A stretch of DNA of 64,000 nt, taken from the NCBI GenBank assembly GCA_964017045.1, contig OZ024794.1, forward strand, positions 36,127,182 to 36,191,181. Reading direction: 5' to 3'. This document shows, piece after piece, positions 45,801 through 57,800 of this stretch (position 1 is the stretch's first letter; every line of letters begins with the position of its first letter). The position numbers were made by a program, and so were the translations under genes. The DNA comes from Omphiscola glabra (Eukaryota > Mollusca > Gastropoda > Lymnaeidae). The notes below the pieces were generated by a model, which saw only the letters and a list, made by a program, of their open reading frames with translations, made no database searches and was not told the DNA's origin.

Positions 45801-48800
45801 TGAAAATCCTGAAACTTCGGGTGAAGATTCACTGACTAATTGTATCCATGTTATGTTGCCATTTCTTCCCACAAATGTCAGCCTGGCTTTCTGGCTGGGG
45901 GAAACTTAGGATTGTGAACTGGTGGGTCATCATCTCAAACATCATACAACAAGTTTAGCCTGTGAATGTAAAAGAAGAACTAATATTATAGACTTATATG
46001 CAACTATTAGGGATGAAATGAATATCAAAATATATACTTCACTTAAATGTCCAGTTTTTAATACTTCCAATATGGTCTACAAACCATTATGACAAAAAAA
46101 TTAGTGTCAGATATTTACATTTTTTTTAACACACAGAAATGTCAATTTTCATGTTCTTTAGGATTAAATATATCATAATAATCAGTGCCGACTGCATTGT
46201 TTACATTCCTTAGCAACAGTTGCTAAGAATAACGTCCCCTAAAATTAATTTTGTAAAACAATATTCACAAATTTTACAATGATTTTATTTACGTAGATTC
46301 ATTTAAAAATGGGTAGTAAATATTTCAATTATGATTAAAAACACAATTTAAACCGATAAAATAAAAAAAATAAAAATTGAATTACGAAACATTCGATTAC
46401 TAACCTTCTAGTTTTAGTGACTATAATGGGCTATAAAGGAATATTCTCATCAAAATGCGAATCCGAATCACTAGATTCAGGTTCCCAACGATCTTCTCCA
46501 AAAGATTCAGATTAAATTTGATCAATATTTTCTTCAGTAGTTTTCATTATTTAAGATTTTGTGCTGCCGAGTCGACCAGCGTCTTGCACAAAATTTCTTA
46601 AAATGGCGACTGACGCGTCGGCATGTCACGTGAACCTCAAACTCGCAAAAAACATCAATTATTATTTAAACTCTTTAATTTTTTATTTTTTTAAAATTTT
46701 TCTTCCAAATGTACGATAAAATAGATACAGAACACTTAAAAAAATAAAAAAGAATATTTTATGAGCGAGAAAACCCGACGTATATAGTTATACGCTCTCT
46801 ATAGTAGAGGAATGAAAAGAGTTAAGAAATAGTTTAAATTGAATTCATGAACTTTTCAAATTAATCAACAATTAATTAAAAAAAATTCTTAAAATTTTAA
46901 TTTCTTCACTTAGGCCTAAAAGAAATTCATGTTGACTCTGCTGATGAAGCTTACAGATTATTGACAATTGGTCAACGTAATTTACAAACAGCATGCACAC
47001 GACTTAATCATTGTTCTTCAAGAAGGTGAGTTTCTACATATAAAATTTATTTTCAAGCCATTTTTGTTATTTTCAAGCTTAATTACTATCTTATTTCAAG
47101 GAATTGACTTCTTCTATATATTAAGGACCCACGATCAATTTATTGATCATTCTGGATCCTATGCATGTAGAGGGGATATGCAATGTTTCTGTGCCTGGTG
47201 TTGATGAGGATATTTCACTGGTTACAAGAGTAACTGTGTGAGGGTATCATGCACTGGGGGTTGGAAGGCCTGAGACAATAGACACAACTGTGTCAAGTGT
47301 TGTCACCTCAACTGTTCTTTTTGGAAGCTTGTTCCAGTCCCTGATTGTCTTTGGCAAGAATGAGCAGTTCCTAAACTGGCTTCTCGCTGGTATGAGCCGG
47401 AAGTGCCTGTCATGGCCTCGTCGCTGTCTATGGGGTAGAGGGATGAGTTTTATGTTTAATGCTGGAGCAGTGGACCAGCCCATTATTTATCTCGTATATC
47501 ATGGAGAGCCTGGATAGTTGTCGTCGTTCCTCCTATAGTGACCAGCCCAGTGTTTCCAGTATGCTGCCAACACTAGAGGTATTCCTGTAGCAGTTCAGGA
47601 AAGCGTGCTGCCTGTCCCTGGACCGCCTCCATCATGTCGATGCTCTTCTGGGTAAACGGGTCCCAGATTGAAGATGCATAATCTAAAAGCAGCCGGACAA
47701 AGGCTTTATAGGCTCTTTCTTTCACACCAGAGTTGCTGATCTTTAGATTACGCCTTAAGAACCCCAGGGTCTTGTTTGCCAAGTTGCACACATTGTTAAT
47801 ATGCTCGTCCCAGCGGACCTCTCTTTGAATGGTAACACCCAGGTACCTTACGGAGGAAACTGGCTCGAGTATATGGCCATGCAGTTCGTATTAGTAGTGT
47901 AGAGGAGTACAACTTCTAGAGACTGACAGTGTCTGGCACATGGTAGGATGAAATTCCATGTCCCAGCTCATCTCCCACATTAACCGAGTGAGATCGTGTT
48001 GTAGCTGGTCCAGGTCAGATCTGTTGGCAATCGACCTATACACCACCGTGTCATCTGCGAACAGTCTTGCTTGGGATGTTAGTTTCTCTGGTAGGTCATT
48101 GATGTATGGTAGGAACAAACAGGGGCCTAGCACCGAGCCCTGGGGGACCCCTGACTTAACACTGACAAAGGAGGAGCTTGTACCGTCCACCACTACTGCA
48201 TGGCATCGGTTGCTGAAGAAGCTAGAGATCCATGTTTTAGTAGTGCCTTGGATCCTATATCTCTGAAGTTTGTGTAGAAGCAAACTATGATCTACACGGT
48301 CAAATGCCTTTGAAAAGTCCATCACCAGCACATCAGTTTGCTTTACGTCTTTTACAAATTCAAGGAGTTGAGTCTCACATGATCTATTGACTCGGAAGCC
48401 ATGTTGACAGTTATTGAGTATATTTTGTCTTTCAAGATGCTTCATGACTGCGCTTACGATAATGTGCTCCAACAGTTTGCATACTACGCTGGTGATAGCT
48501 GGACGGGTCGGAATGCTCCCCTTTCTTGTAGATTGGAGTGACATGCTGGAACATTGCTAGTGCACAGCGACGATTGGAAGAGGATTGTCAGGGCAAGAAC
48601 GATTTCTTTGGATAATTCTTTGAGCACTCATGGGTTTGATGTTGTCAGGACCACATGCTTTGTAGGGGTTAATGGTTTTGAGGAGAGCAAGCACAACCTG
48701 CCAGGAAATCTGGATATCTTCCATAACAGAGTATGCTCTGTTCATCATGTTGGTCTTCAGAATGAACTCGGCCTCCGAGGATTCTATACCATCACCAAAG

Positions 48801-51800
48801 ACCGACTGGAACTGTTGAATGAGTATGTCAGCGTGTTTTTTGGGTCAGATGACAGATGGCCATCCCACCTCGGGGGAAACTCCAGCGTTTGCAGACTTTT
48901 GGTGCCTCACATAGCTCCAGAAGAGCTTGTTCTTGACACCCTTGGTCGGAGTGTCTTCCTCTGAGAAGATGCAGTTCAGGTAGTTTTAGTAAGATCTGTG
49001 CAGTAAGTGTTGAATGGTTCGGCGGAGCCTCAGTACCCCCTCTCTCAGTTCAACCGAGCCATTTTTTTTCATTCGCTTATATTGGCGGTCTCTCCTGTGG
49101 TTGAGCCTACGGATTTCAGCAGTGAACAATGGCTAATTTATCTTAGGTTTGGTGGTCTTGTGTCGTATGTATTTCTTCACTGCATCAGTGATTGTTGTCT
49201 TAAACTTCACCCACAGCTCTTCTGTTGTCGCTGTACCCTGAATCTCCTGCATGTTTGAGCTCAGCTTTGTCGTTGCACTTCTCAGGCTATCCCAGTCTGC
49301 CCTGGCCTAAATTGGGATACCTCTTATGACCTGCTTCTTTTTTATAGTGTTGATCTGAAATTCACCATATGGTATGCATTGGTCCGATATCCCGGGTATG
49401 ACGAGACCACCCCCCCACCCCCCACACACGGCTGTTAATCATGATTAAACTTCATCTTTACTATACCAGTACGGGTGCATTTAAATGTTTTATAAGTGTA
49501 TTTACTATAGATGGGGGCTAATTTTGATGTATTCAGGTTTGAACAGTTATTTTAAAATTGATTTCAAATATCAAGAACTGTTGAGGTTCTTTGATAAACG
49601 CTTTTTGGTAATTTCAAACTAATCATTTGTTTCATAAATGTTTCGTATATTTTATCTTTTTCCTAGTCACTGCATTTTCAACATAAAAATCGTGCGTATA
49701 GTAGATGATGTTGCAAGGGTGAGCACGTAAGTAAGGTTTTCTTCTTATTTCACTTTCTGTAAATTTTAAATAATCTTTTTATTTAATGATATACTATATT
49801 ATTTCCCCCCTCAGATTCTGTATTTAACCTTCCATATCATTTATCAATGGATTCCAAAGCTCATTTTCTATACGCTCCATAAATATATTTTAAAAAGAAT
49901 ATAAGCAAGTATGTTTTTAATATATATACAGGCTGTCATTATGTGATCTTGCTGGGTCTGAAAGGTATTCTAAAACTCAAGCTACAGGTGACCGCTTGAA
50001 AGAAGCTGGTAACATCAATGCCTCACTGATGACATTGGGACGATGTATTGAAACTTTGCGTCATAATCAGTTACACAAGTACGTAATTTTCTTTGATTTT
50101 GTTGATGCCTAGTTGATCTCTTGTAAAACTAATAAGATTATGCTATTTTCTTGGATTTAAATGTTATTTGTGAAGAATGGAGTGTTTAAGTACAGAAGAA
50201 GATATGAGAAGGAAAAAAAACTCTTCAAGGTTTGTTTGATATATAACTAACTTTTACTTCAACTTTTTATTGAAAAGGGAACACAGCTGATTGTTACAGT
50301 GTAATAGCCTTGGCCGTGTACGGCATTGTTTACATTTTGCTAACTGAAACATAATAATATGAAAATAATTTAATAACTACAAATTAGTTTAAGAATTTTA
50401 TACTTCTGGAACTTGAATAAAGCTAATGTTAGGGCTAATATTAGTCCAAAGAAAGTATCACAGTATACAGACCTGCCAACCCTTCCGATTTTGTCGGAAT
50501 TATATGGATTTTTTACCCTTCATTCCGACCTTCCGACAAACCTCTTAAAATTCCAATTTTCCGAACGTTATTATTTTTTACCCGTCATAAAAATCGGAAG
50601 GCGACACAAAAAAAAAAAATACAAAAAAAAAATTAAAAAAAAATCGGACACGACAGACGACAGGCAGTGGTGCACCTCTCTTATTTAAGGAAATATTTCT
50701 CCAATCAACTCCGATCGTTTTAATGCCAGAGTCAAAGAAATGTTTCCACACTTGCAAATTGCTAGCAGATTGTGAAGAAAAATTACAATGAAACAAGGGG
50801 AAGCATGAAAATTTATCTTTCTAACGCTTGTATCTAAAATCAGTTGCAATGGTAATTTCCAGTTGTTCAAAGAGCTTTTTAACAAATGCCAAAAGGCCAC
50901 TAGGGATAGACAGGAAAACTGAATTCTTAGTCCTAGCACCTGTGTGTGTACACATGTAAATAAAATGGATCTTCTGTCCTGTACTGTATAAATCTGTATA
51001 TTTTATCATGTTCTTTGGACTCTTCAAAGACAATGGAGGTAACTTTATATTTCTTTATTTGTTTAAAAAGGCTTGTGCATTAGTTTACAGATCTTAAACC
51101 AACGCCCCCCCCAGGGTCAGCGCCTACTGGGGGCAGCGGCCCCAATTTCCCCCCGCATGCACCACCCCTACAGATTTTTTTTCTTGGCAGGTTGGCAGGT
51201 CTGAGTATGCTTGAGTTGAGTATGAATGAAAAAAGTAAACAAACCTTGTATTCTATTATTATGATGATCATTTACAGTATTCTCTATATCAGACACATCT
51301 GAAGTGCTATCTTCATCAAAATAGTCTTTAAGTCTAATGAAGAATTATTGTCCATTTCAAGCTTATAAGCCGAATCAGACTCCATAGCAATGCTTTGGTG
51401 TGTAGTAACAGTGAACCGGTCTTGTGGCAAAACATGTGTAAGTTGTGTAACACGACAAAAAAGGAAATTCATGAATGGACTAGTTGCTACCAGATTTCTT
51501 CAAGAACTAGTAGTATAAATGATTTTTCTTTATTTCCAAATAGAAATTTAACATGCCAAAATAGTAAATCTTTATTTTCACCTTTTAATATTATTTTTAT
51601 ATATATTTTAAGGGTTGTTTTTTTCACCCATCAGATATGACCGATTTTTCAATGTCCCGTCTTTTGAGAGTTAACTCGATATCACTAGACGTGCGATGCG
51701 AGTAGTTATTGTATACTTAATGTATACTGTATTTTTACAAATGTTTATTTATTTACTATTAAAATACACATTTTACGATTTTGAGACAATATTGTACGAT

Positions 51801-54800
51801 TTTAGGAGTTTGAAGGTAAACAGGTCTGCTAATGATGCAGAATATTTCTTGAAAAATGCTTTTTTTCTTTTGAATGATTAAATGGTATAATTTGGTTTGT
51901 CAGTAATGCTACAATCAATTTTTTCTCTATTTAATAGAGATCAGCAAAGGTTGGTTCCATTCAGAGACAGTAAGCTAACTAGACTGCTGCAAAATTTCTT
52001 TAATGGCTGTGGAAGAGCATCCATGATAGTTAATGTCAGCCAGTGTATGTCGATGTTTGATGACACCCTTCAAGTTTTTAAATTTTCTGCCATTGCTAAA
52101 CAAGTCAAATACATTGATCCTCCAAAACCAATCAAAGAAAAGAAAATTCCTCAGATGCCAAGAGGTTCAATAGCTTGGGAGACACAAGGTTGGTATTTTA
52201 AAAATTCAAATGTTAAATTATTTCTTATACATATAGGTTAACCTACGAACTGTAAAGTCCAATCGTTCTGTGGTGTAAAATCTATTTTTTTAAGTAACTT
52301 TGATATGTATCACTAAAATTTTATTAAAAAAATATAATAGAAAATGAATCCAGCGGGCAATATGAATATACATATTCTGATAGTAAATTGGACAAGGAAT
52401 CATGTGGTATGAATTTGGAAATTGTGTGAAATTACCTTGTCCTTTCTCCAGTTAGTACAATATATTATGCTGCATTTTGTTCGCCTTCAACTCACAATGA
52501 CTGTGTCCTGATTTAGCATCTAAATATATTTATCATTCACAGAAGCAGACCTGCCAACCCTTCCGTTTTTGTCAATTATACTGATTTTTTACCCCTTATT
52601 CCAACCTTCTGACAAACCCCTTAAAATTCTGATTTTTATAATTTTCACCCGTCTTTCACAAATTGGAAAGCAACCAAAAAAAAAATTTGGGTGCGACAGG
52701 AAGTGTTGCATTTGCTTTTATAAAGTGTCTACATGCCCGGTGACCTGACAAACAAGTTAATAAGTTCTCGATATATTTGTCCGGCTATTATATATTCGAC
52801 AAAGTCACATGACCGCCCTAACAAAGTTACGCTATATATTTATCCTTCATCCTTGTGACGTGACCGCTAATAGTCGATCAGAGGTTACAGTACACGTCAT
52901 TTCAACAAATTAAAGATAGTCTGGACATTTACATGAAAAAGAAATATGTTCAATTCTACAAAAGAAATACTAGAACCATTGCTGGTATATATAATGAACA
53001 AATGGTTGATTTGTCTGGTCGCCTGACGTGTAGACACTGCCTTGTTTTTATCTCCAAACCATTCTTCAATCGTCAATTCATCCGATCGTGATTCTCCCTT
53101 TTACGATGCTAAAAAATAATTCAGACTTTTTTTTTCAAGCTTTTCTTAATTAAATGGATAAATCTATTGAAAGTGATGGGTACAATGATGTTATTCATCA
53201 TCATCATATCCCTTAGTCCTTGGACCGTTGGGGCGCCACAGATGACATGAGAACTTTCCTTCTCCATTCCTCTCGGTCTTCTGCACTACACATAGCATCA
53301 CCTAGTTTTAATCCCGTCCACTCTTTGATGTTATCTTCCCATCTTTTTCTCTTTCTTCCTCTTCTTCTCCCTCCTCTAGTTGTGCCCTGGATGATTTTGG
53401 CGAGCCCTCCTTTTTTTACAGACACCATAATAAACATATTTTAACAAAAAAAAACCACATACAACTAAAAGAGATATCTGTGACACAGTGAATCTACGAC
53501 ATCCATGTCTAATTTCTTTGCTAAGAAATCGGACGATTCAGTTATCAGATTGGAAGTTTTATTGACTACCTTTCTTATTGAAGGAAATATTTCTCTAGCC
53601 AACTCCGATCGTTTTAATACTGAGTCAAAGAAATGTTACAAGACTCGCAGTTTGCTAAAAGATTGTGAAGAAAAATTACAAGGAAACAAGGGCAAGCATG
53701 AAAGTTAAAACTCTTTCTAAGTAGCTTGTAACTAAAATCAATGCTAACCTTCAGTTGTCCAAAGAGCTGTTGGACAAGTGCAAGAAATGAATATTCTGTT
53801 CTGTATACTCTATAATTAACTATTTCCAGTAATGTTTTTCTCATGTTCTGTTGTGTTTTGTGAACTCTTCAAAGACAATGGAGGTAACTTATATTTCTTT
53901 ATTTACCAAAAAGGTTTGTGCATTAGTATGTAGATCTTAAACCAACACCCCCTGCGCCCCCCCCCCTTTTTTTTCCCCTGCGTGCACCTTCCCTCCCCCC
54001 ACAGAGCAGGTTGGCAGGTCTGCAGAAGTCAATATTCTTTCTGTTATATAAAATAAATTATAAAGTTATTAGATTAATTAGAATTTTCAACAATTTCATT
54101 GTTAATCTAAATATCTTTTTATATAATGAAAAAATGCCTATTAAATTCATTAGTACCCTATTCTCCACTTTATTCCCTGTTAGAACTTTACCACTATTTT
54201 ATCACGACCAAGAGCAATGCCAACAAAAGAATCTTCTAAATCACGTTCAAAGTTTCTTCAAAGAAGTAATTCAAATAAATTAAGCTTTATTTTGCAGGGA
54301 CATCAGTCTCCTACAACATCGTAATAACAACAAAAAAACAAACTTTTTAAAAATAAACACATGGAATTTTTACTTTTCTTTTTATTTCAAAGGGAAGTAA
54401 ATCTTATTATGAGAGTTACCCCCTTTTAAATAACTTAAACCTTTTGATTAGAATATACACTATTATTTTAGGTAAAGGTTGATCATATCGCCATAACATT
54501 ATAGCAGCAGACATGACGGCAGTTGATCGGCTGCTATGACAGTTAATCAGTTAAATATTTTGTTAATGTAAACATATTCAATATCACATCTGAAGTGACT
54601 TATTTTGTCACCAGAATCCTCTGAAAAAGTGTTACTTGAGGCTCAAGATGATCCTCTCCCAGATGATGATGATGATGTTGATTCAGAAGATGCTCTTGAA
54701 GGCAGTAGTGAAAATAAAGACACTGGTAAACAGAGTGTCAAGGAGATGCAGCAATATATCAAAGTATGACTTTTAACCATAGTTAACAAATAGCTGTGTC

Positions 54801-57800
54801 ATTGAGGGATTATACATTGTAGTGTGGGGTAACAAAGCTTCCCAAGATATAGATTTGTTTTTTTTCATCCTTTCTATACTTATCTGATCTTGTAAACATG
54901 ACTATATGCCATATAAAACTTGTTGCTAAAAAGTATTAAGCTACAGAAAAATTATCATTTGATTTTAGAATTAACTTCTGCTAACCCAACATCACCATAC
55001 ATTGAGTTTTAAATAATTTATTATGTTAATAGTTGTCGCTTCTTAATCTCTTAGACAGATAATGTCAAGACAAGTTTAACATTTATTTTTAAAAAATTAA
55101 ATAACACGCTTAGACAAATTGTATTTTGAATTGAAGTTTTTATTCCCCAAGCATGAAATAATTTTTAAGTGTGAAATTAGAAATTACAAATCAAGCTCTT
55201 GCAAATGTTACAAGTATATGAACGTTGTTTCTACCTGAATTTTGTTGCATTTTCTACTAATTACAGGTTTTAGAGCATAGAAATGAAAGACTTGTTGAAA
55301 TGTTGGACGAGGAGATGAATTTAGCAAGTGATCTAGAATACCGTGTTAGGAAGGAGGTCACAGAGACCTTGATGAAACAAGTGGACAATATTAAAGAGAC
55401 TTACAAGTAAGTTGTTTCACTAAATATATATGCTTTATGATGCAATGACATAAAGAACTATGAGCTTTCAGTTGAAATTCTTCTTTTATTTATTTCTATT
55501 TTTTAGTGCTCTGCTCAAAGAGACCAGGGAGGAGACCAATGAATTTGCAGATGAACGTGTCAAAGGAATAATGGAAGTTTATGAACAGCGCATTCAGCGT
55601 ATTCAGAGAAAAGTAGATGAAGATGATGAATGGGTATCAAGTATGCTATACTATCAGGAGCAGTGTAAAGTTGAGGTATGTTGAAATAATGCAGACCTGT
55701 TTACTCTTACGATTTTGGCGTACAATACGATTTTGAGGTGTATACATTATATACTGTGTGGTTTTATTACTATTACAATCATGTATTTAACGATTTTATG
55801 ATTTTAAGAGTTTGAGGGTAAACAGGTCTGATAATGGTTGTTTCTTGCAAACTAAATAACATTATTGTTAATTTTTTTAGTCATTATAAATACTTCTAAT
55901 TGGTTGTGATTGAACAGAAATTAGCATTATATGTTTTAATATATTTCTTTTTGAAGGAACAAAAAACCACCATTGCAGAACTGCAAAAAGAACTGGCAGA
56001 TTTAAAGGCATCAAAGAATGTGGTATGTTCAATTCATTTGAGCTTAATCATCAACTGTCTTAATCAGACTTTTTTAAAACTCTTTTTTCATTTTCATCAG
56101 ATATTTTTGCTTTAACTTTATATAGGAAGCTGAAGATTCCACCAGTCTAGGGAACTCTGTTCTAATTGAGACACTTTCAAGAAAACTACAAGAAGCATCT
56201 GAATATTGCAAACTCAAGGTATTTGTTTACTAGTTATTTAGCCTGTTGGAAAATTTGTCATAATGTTTTAACTATAAACACTGTATCTTCAGATTAGTTA
56301 AGGCTATTTTATAAAAATATTTGTTAAATTTAGTTCTAAATATATTAGGGCCTCACATAAGTGTGAAAATGTAAAAGTTTAACATTTTAAATTTTAGGAT
56401 GGAAAAATAGAAGAGTTAGAATCCCTTATAGCTGAAGCAGGAGAGGTGTATGGAAAACATGTGGCTGAAATCACAGAGCTTAAGGAAACTGCAAAAATTC
56501 AAACTGATAAAATAGAAAAACAAGTGAGTATAATAGAATCTCATGACTTAGTGATTTTTTTTAAACTGAAAAAAATATTTATATTATAACTTAGAGAAAT
56601 TAATTTTAACCCTTTTAAAAATTAGCTTCAATACCCAATAAAGTGAAGTAACTCCATTTTGACCATTAAGTTGCTAAAAAATTTTTTATTAAGAATCAAT
56701 CTTTCATCTAGTAAAAAAAAAGTTTACTGGTAATTGTCGAGCAATTATGAAAGTAATAAAGTAAATTTAAATTGAGATCAGTTACACCTACAAATTCTTC
56801 AATGTCAATTGAACGCAAATGGTCATACCAGTAAGATCTAATAACATCGCCTTCATCTTCTGACACATCTGGGATATCAAGATGTTTAACAAGTTCAATA
56901 TCAACATCACTTTTATCTCCAATATCTATTTCTGCATCAAATTCGTAGATCTACTGTCAACAAAGCACTATTTTAAAAGAATCAAAGTAGCTTAAAATAA
57001 AGCGCTTATTCTCCAAAAAATGAAAACAAGAGCTTGACACTTCTTGTTTATAAATATCATCTTTGTAACTCCTTAATTGGAAGAGTTACCTTCATTAGGC
57101 AGTGTTGAAAATGGCATATTGTTTACATCTGTATTTGGCCGTAACGCGACTGAGACATGAGGAAGCGAAAGCAATTGAAAAGGTTAACTTCTGCTTTTTA
57201 CTTTGGTGTCCAAGTAAGGTAATAACTGCTATCCATTTGTTCTTTTTTTTATGTTCATTTTCAGTTTTCCACTATTAAAGCTCTTCAAATACAATTGAAT
57301 GACTCCAAAAAAGCTACAGAGGAAATGAAAAAATCTTTTAAACTCAAAGATACTGAAATCAAAGCCTTGGAAGAGGATTTATTAAAAAAGATAAAAAACA
57401 GAGACTCAACAATTTCTTCTTTGGAGGAAGAGTGCAAAGAACTGCAAGGTACTACTAACAGTAATAAAAATAGTAAATAAGAAAATTAGTAAAAGTATAT
57501 TGTTGGGTTGTTTCAAGATTTCAAAAAAAAAATAAAGTTCATGGGATTTAGTCAGTCTTGGCTCTCCATTTTAATATTGATATTAAATGTTTGTACGAAG
57601 CAATAGCATATATTTGAATGGAATTTATTTTTTGCAGAAGACACCCCTTTGAATTTTTATTTAAACCACAGAAAAATTAATGACCACAGCAGCTCTGAAG
57701 CTTGTCCCTCTTTACCCAATTCCAACTTAAGGGGGGATTGGTAGTCAACTTTACTTTAAAGTCATATTTTATTATTTTTTTTTCAAATTTCCAAAAATTC

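Larger units (their letters stand above)
40388..52188 (+). other. Kinesin motor-domain exons
   Basis: The start [10 protein letters not shown] lies in the first exon. The P-loop is GVTSSGKT (residues 150-157); switch I is NHCSSRSH (356-363), formed across the 47025/49667 junction; switch II is DLAGSE (387-392); and [11 protein letters not shown] (439-449) closes the domain before [11 protein letters not shown]. Between residues about 180 and 290 lies a long acidic loop, including [11 protein letters not shown] and [13 protein letters not shown], split over three exons. This is the position where kinesin-6 proteins carry their characteristic insertion. All nucleotide-contact motifs are intact, so an active ATPase is expected. 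Confidence 0.9.
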
